Source: Amorphophallus konjac
Lineage: Eukaryota; Streptophyta; Magnoliopsida; Alismatales; Araceae
Length of the DNA: 64,000 bases
NCBI GenBank assembly: GCA_022559845.1
Contig: CM040126.1
Span: 142,050,064 to 142,114,063, forward strand
Direction of reading: 5' to 3'
Shown here one piece after another: positions 54,727 to 64,000 of the stretch (positions within the stretch are counted from its first letter, which is position 1; every line of letters begins with the position of its first letter). The notes beneath the pieces are model-generated. The model saw only the letters and a list, made by a program, of their open reading frames with translations, was not told where the DNA came from and ran no database searches. Both the position numbers and the translations under genes were made by a program.

Positions 54727-55179
54727 TCCACCCCGTAGCTTTGCATGTTGCATACATCATGAGAGAGTTAACCATAGATTAACCCAAAGTTTGGACCTTA
54801 TTCCCTATAGGTTTCCTATTTTGAAGGAACTGACCTTAATTCAAATCATTAAAAGGCCCATCGAAACTTTGAAAAAATAAAAATTGACGATCATATTAAC
54901 TTGTTTGATCTTGGTTGAACCCCCCCTCACACCCATATTGTCGTTTGGGCCCATCCAAGCCCATTTATGATATTTTGTGTTGCATCCCCTATCATCCATA
55001 TAGGTTTCGTTAATAGGCCCATTTAGGCTAGTCCATTTTCTGTGTCTGTTTTGTTTAGGCTTATCATCCTAGGTTTCTGTCCTTTATTTTTGAGTCAGTC
55101 CCCCCTCTTTGATCCTCGAGCCCTTACTTCCATCACTGTATTTTCCTGACTTTCTTCTATAAAGTCTCCCTTTACCCTC

Positions 55180-57950
55180 ATGGAGCACCATTTTTCTCTT
55201 GTATATTACTCTTCTTCCTCCCCATCTTCCTATGCCCGCGTGGATTCCTCTTCCCACGCGGGCCCATCTTCTGGTGGCCCATCTGACCCGCAAGCAAATC
55301 TCATGGCCCACTTATCATCTCTTGCTTGCCAAACGACCCCGATCCAGGCCCAAAAATTCATTGCTAATCTTAATCGACCTTATTCTCATAACTGTCCTCC
55401 CTCTTCTACTCTTAGTGGGCCCCCTTCCTTTAATGGGCCCTCTTATTCTCTTAATGGGCCCCATGTTGCTGCTGGCCCAATCGGTCCTTATTCCCATGGT
55501 CAAGATCCTTCCAGGCCCATGCATCCCTCTATTCCTAGAATGGGCTTTTCTTCTTCTTAGTCCGGATCTCCCTATTCGGCCCACTATCATAACCCTGGTC
55601 CAAATTCACCCTCTCTTGCTCAGGCTGGCCCGCATTCCTCTCGATCTCTCCCCATTGGGGAGATGATTGCTGAAACCCAACGCCAGCTTGATAAACTTCA
55701 GCACTAAATTGATCCCTAATCTTTTTTGAGCGTCCCATTTGCATTCCAAGGTCTTCAGCTTCCACCACGTTCACAAATTCCTATCTATCGTCGCTATGGT
55801 GGAGTTGGTAACCCTTATGTGCACTTGAAGGAGTTTCTTTATGAGTCGGCCCAATTCTAACATGACCAACGTTTGATGGCCTATCTGTTTGGTCTGTCTC
55901 TAGAGGCCCGGCTGGGGATTGATTCTTTTTATTGTCGCAAGAGCAGGTGGTGAATTTTGATACCGTTCAAGAGAAGTTTATTTAGTAGTTTCAAGACCAG
56001 GTTGGGCCCAAGTATTCCATGGTTGATCTGGCCCATGAGAAGATGAAGCCCAACAAGGAGTTCTCGACCTTTGCCGACCGCTGGCGTCGCTTGGCCGCTC
56101 AAGTCCTGGCGCATATTCCGGAGGGAGAGCAAATCAAAATGATCATTTCTAATGCAGCTCCCGAGTACCGCTTCATGTTAACCTTGAATGATATTACTTA
56201 CTGGAAACAGCTTTATAGCCGAGCCCGCTTCCTCCGCCAACAACTCCTAGTTTCCCTTGACCCTGAGTCTCCTTCACCTTCTACACCCACATACGCCTCC
56301 TATCCGTCATCTCCCACCAGTCAGCCCTCCACAAGTCAGCCCTCCACAACATATCCCTCCACGAGTCAGCCTCCCGCCTCTTCATACCCGCATGAACCTC
56401 CACTTTCGATCAAGGAGACATCACACCCCGAGCAGGTGGATGACGTCTACATACCTCCCACCCCTAATCTTGCTCCTCATATGCCTTCACCAAATCCTTC
56501 CCTTAGCTAATCACCATTGCCTGTGCAACCCCCACAACCATCTCCATTACCTTCTCACACCCCTCGGCATCCACCTTGCCCGAAGCAGGCTCCTCACCCT
56601 CCGATGCCGGAATTATTTACAGATATTTTCAGGGCTTTGATGTCCACTCATGCGTTTCAACTCCCTCCGGTTATGCCTTGCCGACCCGCGGTAGGAAATT
56701 TGCTCCATTTTTGTGAATTTCATCATCAACAGGGGCATTTGGTCGAGGATTGCCCCGAATTCTAGGAATGTGTTTATGGTTTAGAAGATAAGAAAATGAT
56801 TGATTGGGTTGTTGTGGGTGAAGTTATTTTGGATCTCCGCAGCAAGCAGCAGCAGCAGCAAGTGCCTCCTAGGCAGCCATCCCCGTTGCAAGACCAGGGG
56901 CATCCCTGTGATTCTTCAGTTAATGATGCACCTGCTCCGTTATCTATCCCTTCTCCTGTCCCATCTCCTTCACCTATCCAAGCCTATGCTCAGGCAAATA
57001 CCCTTCTTTCACCCTCCATTTCCACCACCACTCTTGTCCTCAAGGCCGCTCGATGCATCATGTCGATACGTCGAAGAGCACCGCAACATGCCACTTCCTC
57101 CACTTCACCACCACACTTACCCTCTCCACCTTCACCATCTTTGCCATCCCTTTCGGTATCGGTGTCCGAGCCCGAGCAAGCTAAGCCCACACCTATACCT
57201 CCACCTTTGCCTTTGCCTCTGCCTCCACCAGATCCTATCATTGCCGCTATCCCTACACCACTCACATTGCATTTACCCCCACTTACACCTTCTACACCTT
57301 CACCCGCACCTTCCAAGCCTTCTTCACCTCTTTCTCCACCTATTTCCACCCCACGGAGCGGGTGTGCGTTATCTTTTGTGCCCCTTGGTTCTGGTCCCCA
57401 GGGAGATGATGGGCCGAGCCAAGTTTCGATTGTGCATTTCAAGATTCAAGATGTCATTTGCCGCATGCCAATATGGGTCCTGGTCCCTGGCTATTTTGGG
57501 AATAATGAGCCTGCATTTTCAGAAATTGTTCCAAAGAAGGGTTCACTTGCACTAGTGCCAGTTTCTTCACAAGCGGAGCTGGTGGCAATCTCATTGCTCG
57601 TCGTGGAATTCACTATCGATGCTGTTATTTCTCCTCGCTCCATTGTTGTTCAGTTCACTGGCCGAGAGGGGTTCTCTACTCGGATTGTACTAACCCATAC
57701 GGCCGCCAGGAGCCTGATGGATTCCCTATACAAGGGGCGATTGGCCGTATCGTCTGCACTTTCCAAGGACATTCTGCACACATTATGCAATCTCCCTCGG
57801 TTTATTGGTGAATCAGCCACGTCAACGCCACGCATTACTCTCCCTCAGTTTTATCCTACTCTTCTGGTAAGGGAGTTATGCTTCATGCCCAGCCGCCAAG
57901 AGGAGATGCCAAATCTCATGTTTCTAGTGTCGAGTGACAAGACTTCGTGA
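55180..57950 (+). pseudogene. Element I gag with zinc-knuckle variant and proline-rich extension
   Basis: ATG 55180 opens a Ser/Pro-rich 126-codon stretch, then stops at 55558 and beyond, with PPRSQIPIYRRYGGVGNPY and DQRLMAYLFGLSLE of a gag core. A shift near 55930 leads to a frame that runs to 57950 with stops only at 56508 and 56763: MVDLAHEKMKPNKEFSTFAD, RWRRLAAQVLAHIPEGE, then CEFHHQQGHLVEDC near 56713-56753, a CCHC knuckle with His in place of the second Cys. After the stop come about 385 codons: a long Pro/Ser linker, then a folded-looking part (VSIVHFKIQDVICRMPIWVL, later RSLMDSLYKGRLAV) of unknown kind; no protease motif. Confidence 0.75.
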
Positions 57951-58075
57951 TTTTCTGATGTTCATCCTAAGGAGTTACTTGTTCAAGGATGTCTGCCTAT
58001 GGTTAGCACCGGGTGTCTAGGGGCAGCCACCCCGATAAAACTACATATTCATGATTGGGCTAGGCCGTCTGCCAG

Positions 58076-58756
58076 GTGGGCCCGTTATATGAAAAGATGT
58101 TTCAAGACAAGAAGGCCGAAGGTCCAATTCCGTGCCAGGCGGGTCCGTTACAAGATAGTTTCTACAAGAAGAGGCGACAGCGCAAGTACAAAGGCCTCAT
58201 GTTGTGCACTCAAGGGGCCGCTACTTCTTCTTCTCCTTTCTTTCATTCATCATTTCTTCTACTCAGCTCCCACCCTTGGGTGGTGTATTTATCTTCTCCC
58301 AATACAATTTCTGTTATTTTCTCCTCTTTTTTTGGGTCCGCAAACCCCCATTTATCTTTCTCCCCTCGTCCGGAACCTTCGGATTCTCCGTTTTCTCATG
58401 ATTCTAGGCCTCGGCCTATGTCATCCTTTCACCCACTTTTTGGGGCCTCTTCTGATCCTTCACTTCCGGTATTCCCGGGCTCTACTTCTGATCCTTCCCT
58501 GACCATGTCGGGTGATTTTCCTGATCCATCACCGACCATGTCGGGTGATTACCCTTTTCTTTCCCCGACCCTATCGGGTGACCGTCATTGTTCTTCCCCG
58601 ACCTTGTCGGGTGTCTATCATTTCCCTTCCCCGACCTTGTCGGGTGTTTATGCTTCTTCTTCCCCGCCTCTGGTGGGTGATCGCTACTCTCCTTCTCCGA
58701 CCATGTCGGATGGTTTTCCTTCTCCTCTTTCTGCTCACTCCTCCTCACCCTTTTAG
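58076..58756 (+). CDS. ORF with 11-residue tandem repeats in element I (226 codons)
   Basis: Open from ATG 58076 to TAG 58754. A basic N-terminal part (YEKMFQDKKAEG, YKKRRQRKYKG), a hydrophobic stretch near residues 55-90 that could be a membrane segment, then about seven tandem copies of an 11-residue unit of type SPT(M/L)SG(D/V)YxxP, and a Ser/Pro end. It overlaps another frame that continues the gag frame to 58502. No family recognised. The open frame through the repeats, with units that differ in sequence but not in length, suggests past coding use; a spurious frame cannot be excluded. Confidence 0.4.
   Translation: MGPLYEKMFQDKKAEGPIPCQAGPLQDSFYKKRRQRKYKGLMLCTQGAATSSSPFFHSSFLLLSSHPWVVYLSSPNTISVIFSSFFGSANPHLSFSPRPEPSDSPFSHDSRPRPMSSFHPLFGASSDPSLPVFPGSTSDPSLTMSGDFPDPSPTMSGDYPFLSPTLSGDRHCSSPTLSGVYHFPSPTLSGVYASSSPPLVGDRYSPSPTMSDGFPSPLSAHSSSPF
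58490..58725 (+). repeat. 33-bp tandem repeats, about seven units
   Basis: Each 33-bp unit carries CCGACCTTGTCGGGTG or a variant, itself a hairpin with CCGAC/GTCGG arms. Units differ by substitutions only. Confidence 0.85.
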
Positions 58757-61498
58757 GGTTCTCACCGTTTTTCTTACTGTTTTCGAGGCTTTAGCCCACC
58801 TTGATCCCAGTTAATCTCTGGTTCTTCTGTATTTGGTTCCTTGATATCAGGGTCTTTGTACCTTAACGAGGGAGTTCTAGCCCTCGTCTCTCTTCCTTTT
58901 CATCCCTCTTCGTCCAGTATGGTATCTGTCACTCCTTCGTGTTGCAGAAGCTTTCAAGCTTGCTATCCTCTCCATTTTTGTCCTGTCAAGCGAGGAAAAC
59001 AAAGCTCGTGCTGCTCAAAGCCCAATGGTCAAGATTACTTTAGGATGCTACTTTCATGCTATGGATTGGCAAGGTATCTTTATTTTGTGCAAGAATATGC
59101 TATTATTGCTATCATTTCTATTTCTTCTGCGCATGAGTATATTGCTGGTTCCTTCACATGAATGAGTGGTCTTAGTTATGTTAAGATTGGTTAGATGAGT
59201 TCGCTTCTGCAGCATCCTTAGGCTGGTGATAGCTCCACGCTGGCAGTCTAGTTTCCTTCCCTGATCGTTGAGGGTGACCTTTTTAGCACGGGTTTTTCAC
59301 ACACTTCACGGCAAGCCATAATCGATTCCTCTGAGGCACACCGTTGCTGCTTTGGCCATACCATGGGTATGCACAAAGGCCTTTTCTTTTCTCTGCTCGG
59401 CCGAGTGTAGGGGCAAGAGATGGATGGATGAGATGACCAACCTAAACGCTCCCTAATACGAGAGAGGTCTCAAATAGGGGCATTCTTGACCCTTTGAAAA
59501 ATGAGCTTTCATGCAATTTCTAGTCGGTAAGGGCTCTCAAAATCAATAGGAATGAATATGCAAAATTATGGAAATCAAAGGCATGGCAAGAGTGGCAGTA
59601 CAGTCCCCGCGGGATGTCATTAGCCCGGTCGCATGCGTGCATGATAAATATGGGTCTAAAGAAATCAACGACACAAAGTCCCGGCGTAACAGACCTACTC
59701 TTTGAGGGGTAGTGCCCGGGAAAGAATTCAAGTCCTGATGTTTCCCATCCTGCACATAGCTTGTCTCCCAATTTTCTTCTATTCCTCCCTCTTAGGTTGG
59801 GATGAATTCCGAGTATGCCCTTAGTAGGGGCACCGTTCTTTAGAGGCGGTTGGTTGTGGCGAGCCACCCTCATATGCACGCCCTACTTAAGGGAAGCCTT
59901 TAATGAGAGGGGTAGGAACGGCGGTCCCTGGCTAGTAGTTCGAGCCCATCTTTGGGTGCTACAGATTGCTATTTCAAAAAAAAACAAAAAAAATTCAAAA
60001 AAGGGGGAAATATTACCCAAAATCAAAAAAATGAGATATTATCAAAAATAAAAAAAACCAAATTCTGTTCAAAAATAAAAAAATAAAATATTATTAAAAA
60101 TTCAAAAAAATAAGGCAAATTGAACAATCTAAAAATATTTGTCTTTTTATTACTTTCCATCTATTTATTTTGAGGATGGATACGTGATCTGTTTGCTAAG
60201 TGTGTAGGTTACACGTGTTCAAGTTTCCTTGCTCTATCTTTCGCTCTGCCTCCTGTTCACGACTTTTGATCTGTTCTCTCTTCTTCAATCTATATCTCTC
60301 GATCTGTTCTTGAGTTTGTGTCCTTCTCAACTCTCGCTTCATCTCATCATGTCTCTATGTGAGGGCATTGCCTCATAATTTTAGACTCGGCAAGTCCTGC
60401 TTCATCCGATCTTCGGGCTTTGATGGAAGAATGTGTTTGTTATCTTATGTCCCCCGTGGTGTTGTCCTACGTGTCTTTGTCCCACCATGTCGTTGTTCCA
60501 CCGTATTCTTCAATCTCACGCATGCTTGCCATTTGTTCTTGTGATGTTTGTTATGCTGTTATGTTTTTTGCAACATTATGTTTAATTCCTATTTATTTAT
60601 GTTATGTTATCCTCATGCTTGTTCATGTGGTTGTGTCTTATTCAAAAATAAAAAAAAATGCCATTTCGCCTACACAGGTAAGTCAGGTATGGCCTTCTAC
60701 CCCTATATCCTTTATTGCATTACTATATGATATTATGCTATATTATCTAGAGAACCAGTTGGTTATTCACATGTTCCAGGATCTGATGTTCCCCTATAAC
60801 AAAAATAATGATGATCCAGGTTTGTGTGTTTAATCATCGGATAGGCCGTTAGGTTGGGAAAATTTTGGGAGGATGGTTCTATCTCGCACGCCATGGTTGC
60901 AGATAGTGTCTTGACCCTAATTGTCCCAGTCCAGCAATATTATTCTCAAGTATTTTCTATTTTGTGGCTTTCTTTGCATTCGTTTTAATGATTTCTTTTA
61001 TTTTAGCCCAACATGCATCATACGCACCTTTTGAGCATTCATGACCCATGGTTTGTCTGAAAGTATCTCTTTTGTGATGGATGATTGTACGTTCATGATT
61101 TCGAGTAAGAAGGAACTATTCCACTTAGAGTTGGAAGGTTCTCTCTAGTCTAATCACTTGGTTTGATTGACTGAAGGTCCCTGTCTGGAGTTTTAGTCCG
61201 TTCCTTTACTTTTTGCTGCATATTCCGATCTCCTCATTGGTTTGAGGGATTGTGTCCCCCACGAGGTTGATCGTGTATTTCCTTTTATTTTGTTTTAGTT
61301 AATTTTTCCAAATTGGCATCGTTTTGGTCCGATCATTCCCTGTGTTTGGTTTAGAGTTTTTCGAAAGATTCCTATCACTCGTTGGCGAGAAAATGGATGT
61401 CTTTTGTCTTAATGCCCACTTTTCAGTCCGCTCCGCTTCATCTCCATGTTCCATGTCACTTTCGCTTCACCTCCGCTCGCTCCGCTACAAAGAGAACA
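58757..61498 (+). other. Element I 3' internal region without recognisable genes
   Basis: About 2.7 kb where pol would be expected. No RT, RNase H or integrase motif in any frame I could read. An A-rich block at 59972-60120 (AAAAATTCAAAAA-like runs). Minus-strand and plus-strand ORFs of 60-137 codons have no support. Confidence 0.55.
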
Positions 61499-61513
61499 TT
61501 AAGGAGGGGCATC
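61499..61513 (+). other. Element I polypurine tract
   Basis: TTAAGGAGGGGCATC lies directly before the 3' LTR start TGTTGACA; AAGGAGGGG is the purine core. Confidence 0.75.
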
Positions 61514-63272
61514 TGTTGACACCCATTTTTTACCTATGAGTTGATTCATTCCTCTTACTATTATTTGTTGATGCCTCGAATTGTTCAGGCACGCTTTTGG
61601 GCTTGTTTTATGGGTATCTCCCTCCTTGGCTGAGTTTACTCTCGGATCTGGGCTTAATGGGCCTCAGTTTCACTTGGTTTTGGGTTAAATGGGCTCATTT
61701 ATCCCATTTTATCAATTTCAAATGTCCAGGATGTACGCGGTCTAGCGATTGGCCGTTCAGTCACTCGGCGGTTTTCTCTGAACCGTTTAACTATTTATTG
61801 GGTATTTATTTGATTTTCTTAATGTCCACCGACAAGCCTTTGCACGGTCTTGGTTAGACCATTTATAGCATTGAACGGCCAGTCCTAAGACCGTCCAGTT
61901 CCCAGAGTCCATAGCCGGTTGGTTTTTCAGATAATTATCTATTTATCCTATTTTTTTGCATTTATCGCCAACATGTGTACACGGCCTAGCATTGGACCGT
62001 GCCACTGTTGAGTGCTCTAGTAGTAGACCGTTTTATCCTCGAGAGTCCAGTGTCGTGATAGCCGATCAGTTCGATGGATAAGTCGATAATTTTTGTTTTT
62101 ATTTATTTATCACCGACAGCATTGGGCAGTCTAGAGATGGACCGTGTAGTGTGCTGGGCGGTCTATCGCGAGACAGCGTACATGTTCGAGAACTGAATTT
62201 TGTTTGAGATTTTCTCTCTCTACTCGTGGCTAAACATCTACCTTCCTTCGCCATTTTCTCCGCGATTTCTCAACCAAATGAGGTGTCGTTTGAACTTGGT
62301 GGAAGATAAAAGGTTTATCTACGAATTTGGTTTTATCATCTCGGATTAATATTCATTGAAAAATCCAATTTTGAGATTTGACTTTCAAGGGTCTATAAAT
62401 AGAACCTCTAGTCCAACCTTGAAAGGGGAGATCAAACGTCGACGGCAAAGCTCTGCCGAACTTTTGAGCGAACTGTAGCCAGGGAGGGAGGCTTTCTACA
62501 TCTTCTTAAGTCTCCGGTTCAGGGAGTAATCGTTGTTTTGTGTTCTAGTCCAGGCTTCTAAGTCCTCTTTTCATTCATTGCATGTTCCTTTCATCATCTC
62601 TTCTCCCACATTTTTGCACTTCTCACATCATTTCACACCCTCCCATTTGTTTTGACGCCCTATAGGGGTTTAAAACCTCCCAGGTATCGCCCATTCCAAG
62701 TCATTGTGTTAATTTTTCATTTCGTTCGATAGTTACTACACTTCTTAAGGTTGATTTGGGCATTGTTTGCTTGTCTTCCATATCGTTTTGCAGGTCAGCA
62801 TCATCATAGCACGAGGCCCATCCCCTCTGACCGGCACGAAGGGGTGGTGGATCAGGTCTCACAACTTTGAAGTCTGGCGCTTTGGATGGTCGTCTTCCAT
62901 CCGTTTGCAGATAAGAGTGGTCCTTTACGAGCCGTTCAGATCCTGTAGGCGGCTGTCTGCGAACCATTCTATTGCCAGAATTGTCTTTGTCCCGCACCCT
63001 TTTCAGTGTTGTGAGCGATCTATCGAGCGATCGTTCTATACATTAGGAAGTTCTTCCAGGACCGTGTACTGCTGCAGCGCTGCATCTTGGGTGAGTGCTT
63101 CCTCCATCTTTCCAAGGTACATCTTAGCATCCGGTACCCGTGTCTTGGTGGTGATCACGATCACACACACTTCTCCACCCTTTCTTTCTCCCTTCATCTC
63201 GCTTGTCTTTGCGTTTTGATTTTGGAAAAGGAAGGTAGGAAGGAGAAAGAAATGTGGAAAAACATGTCAACA
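61514..63272 (+). repeat. Element I 3' LTR (1759 bp)
   Basis: Starts TGTTGACACCC and ends TGTCAACA, followed by GGGGG. The hairpin arms are partly eroded compared with the 5' copy (for example near 61850). Confidence 0.92.
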
Positions 63273-63277
63273 GGGGG

Positions 63278-63732
63278 CGCACCGGTTGAGGATTCATTGG
63301 AGGGGCGCACTGGTTTAAGTGCAAGATGGGCAAGGCCGCGATAGTTTAAGTGTCAAGAGATTTTGTCTCGGCTTCATGGAAATTCAGACGAATACTTGTC
63401 CTCCCGTAATGCTTTAGTTGTAACGCACCACATCCGGGATGTTTAGTTCGAAGCCTCCGAGTGCTTGTTCAGGACTTTGAGTGCTTTCCGACGTGTGCCG
63501 AACCCATATCTGAACACCCGATATTTTTTGATTCGGCCTTCAACACTGCCAGTTGGGGAGCCATGGCCATATCTTCTGCTTGAGGGGCTTCCTTATCGAG
63601 TAGCGGACCACCAGGTGCGTTCTCGTCTTGATCGGGTGAGGTATGGGGTTTATTCAGCCTTTCCACCCTCAACTCACTTTTGGGTTCCGGGACGCACATG
63701 GCATATGATCATCATTTTTTTTTATGTCCACA
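63278..63732. other. Base sequence F, right part
   Basis: Continues 52173 once element I is removed; the first 75 bases complete the GGGGCGCGCC-type array. The rest has no gene that I can support. It ends at a sharp change at about 63732 into a gag of the element I family. Confidence 0.4.
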
Positions 63733-64000
63733 GCGACCCCAATGATCGGCAAAGGTAGAGAACTCCTCATCAGACTTCATCTTCTCATGGGCCAGATCCA
63801 CCATAGAATATCTCGGCCCAACGTGGTCCTGAAATTGTTGAATAAATTTATCTTGGACAACTTGAAAATTCACAATCTGCTCTTACAGAAGAAAGAAGAA
63901 CCAATCCCGAGCTGTGCCTTCCAAAAACAGACCAAATAGATAGGCCATCAATCGCTGGTCATGTCAAAACTGGGCCGACTCATAAATAAACTCATTCAAG
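63733..64000 (-). pseudogene. Element J: gag fragment of the element I family, minus strand, runs off the window
   Basis: On the minus strand from 64000 the frame reads NEFIYESAQF, a TGA, HDQRLMAYLFGLFLEG, ARDWFFFLL, a stop, EQIVNFQVVQDKFIQQFQDH and SMVDLAHEKMKSDEEFSTFAD. It matches element I gag at about 55840-56085 closely, and then breaks off at 63733, in the middle of the block that reads DRWRRLAAQ in element I. Two stops. The 5' part lies right of the window; the break marks either an insertion of F into J or a deletion. Confidence 0.8.

Larger units (their letters stand above)
52174..63272 (+). mobile_element. Element I: Tat/Ogre-like LTR retrotransposon with gag but no recognisable pol
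   Basis: TGTTGACA start and TGTCAACA end, flanked by GGGGG (52169-52173 and 63273-63277). LTRs are 52174-53954 (1781 bp) and 61514-63272 (1759 bp). A PBS-like site at 53965 and a purine tract before 61514 give plus sense. The internal 7.6 kb hold a leader with hairpins, a gag frame with stops, a proline-rich extension, and an ORF with 11-residue repeats. The gag core (ADRWRRLAAQV) recalls Ogre/Tat. No RT, RNase H or integrase seen, so it is non-autonomous or deleted. Confidence 0.85.

Noticed and set aside
59520..60833. ORFs of 61-137 codons in the 3' part of element I
   Set aside because: No motif, biased composition, and not placed where a known element gene would be expected; no RT signature in any frame.

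Overview
This window is a piece of plant nuclear genome made almost wholly of nested LTR retrotransposons. The plant assignment rests on primer-binding sites (PBS) complementary to plant initiator tRNA-Met and tRNA-Asp, on Tekay-type chromovirus, Tork-like copia and Tat/Ogre-like proteins, and on GT-AG introns in a plant mobile domain (PMD) gene. I cannot name the species. I see no prokaryotic genes, rRNA or tRNA genes. All calls are by eye; no search was run.

Nesting, solved from LTR ends, 5-bp target-site duplications (TSDs), PBSs and polypurine tracts (PPTs). A base sequence, here called F, of unknown repeat origin (29664-31592, 51389-52173, 63278-63732) carries the rest. On the left, E (degenerate Ty3/gypsy gag, minus, 26737-29663) is interrupted by C (copia, minus). 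C's gag is interrupted by A (gag-only element, plus, 1-17726, left end outside the window). A's 3' LTR is interrupted by B (minus, 5498-17208, TSD GTGGG). C's 5' LTR also holds D (plus, 18752-25376, TSD ACTCT), a relative of A. In the middle, F holds G (copia, minus, 31593-51383, TSD CCCTT), whose reverse transcriptase is split by H (Tekay chromovirus, plus, 34463-45259, TSD CGATG). On the right, F holds I (Tat/Ogre-like, plus, 52174-63272, TSD GGGGG). At the right edge a second gag of the I family (J, minus) begins.

Only H carries a full gag-PR-RT-RNaseH-IN-chromodomain order, and it is inactivated by stops and one frameshift. A, B, D and I have intact LTR structure but no visible reverse transcriptase, so they would depend on enzymes from elsewhere. 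B is the youngest by eye: its two full LTRs are both 1847 bp and differ at only a few tens of sites.

The most notable item is inside B. On the strand opposite to the element there is a complete-looking seven-exon gene (TATA 8845, ATG 8952, stop 11431, poly(A) signal 11563) for a protein with a PMD and a long C-terminal coiled coil. Other structures worth a look: a duplicated hairpin-plus-PPT module flanking that gene's promoter side, a partly duplicated LTR next to B's PBS, family-specific arrays of short hairpins or short repeats in the LTRs or leaders of C/E, F, H and I, a roughly 62-bp motif shared by the leaders of H and I although they belong to different lineages, and an 11-residue tandem repeat in an ORF of I.
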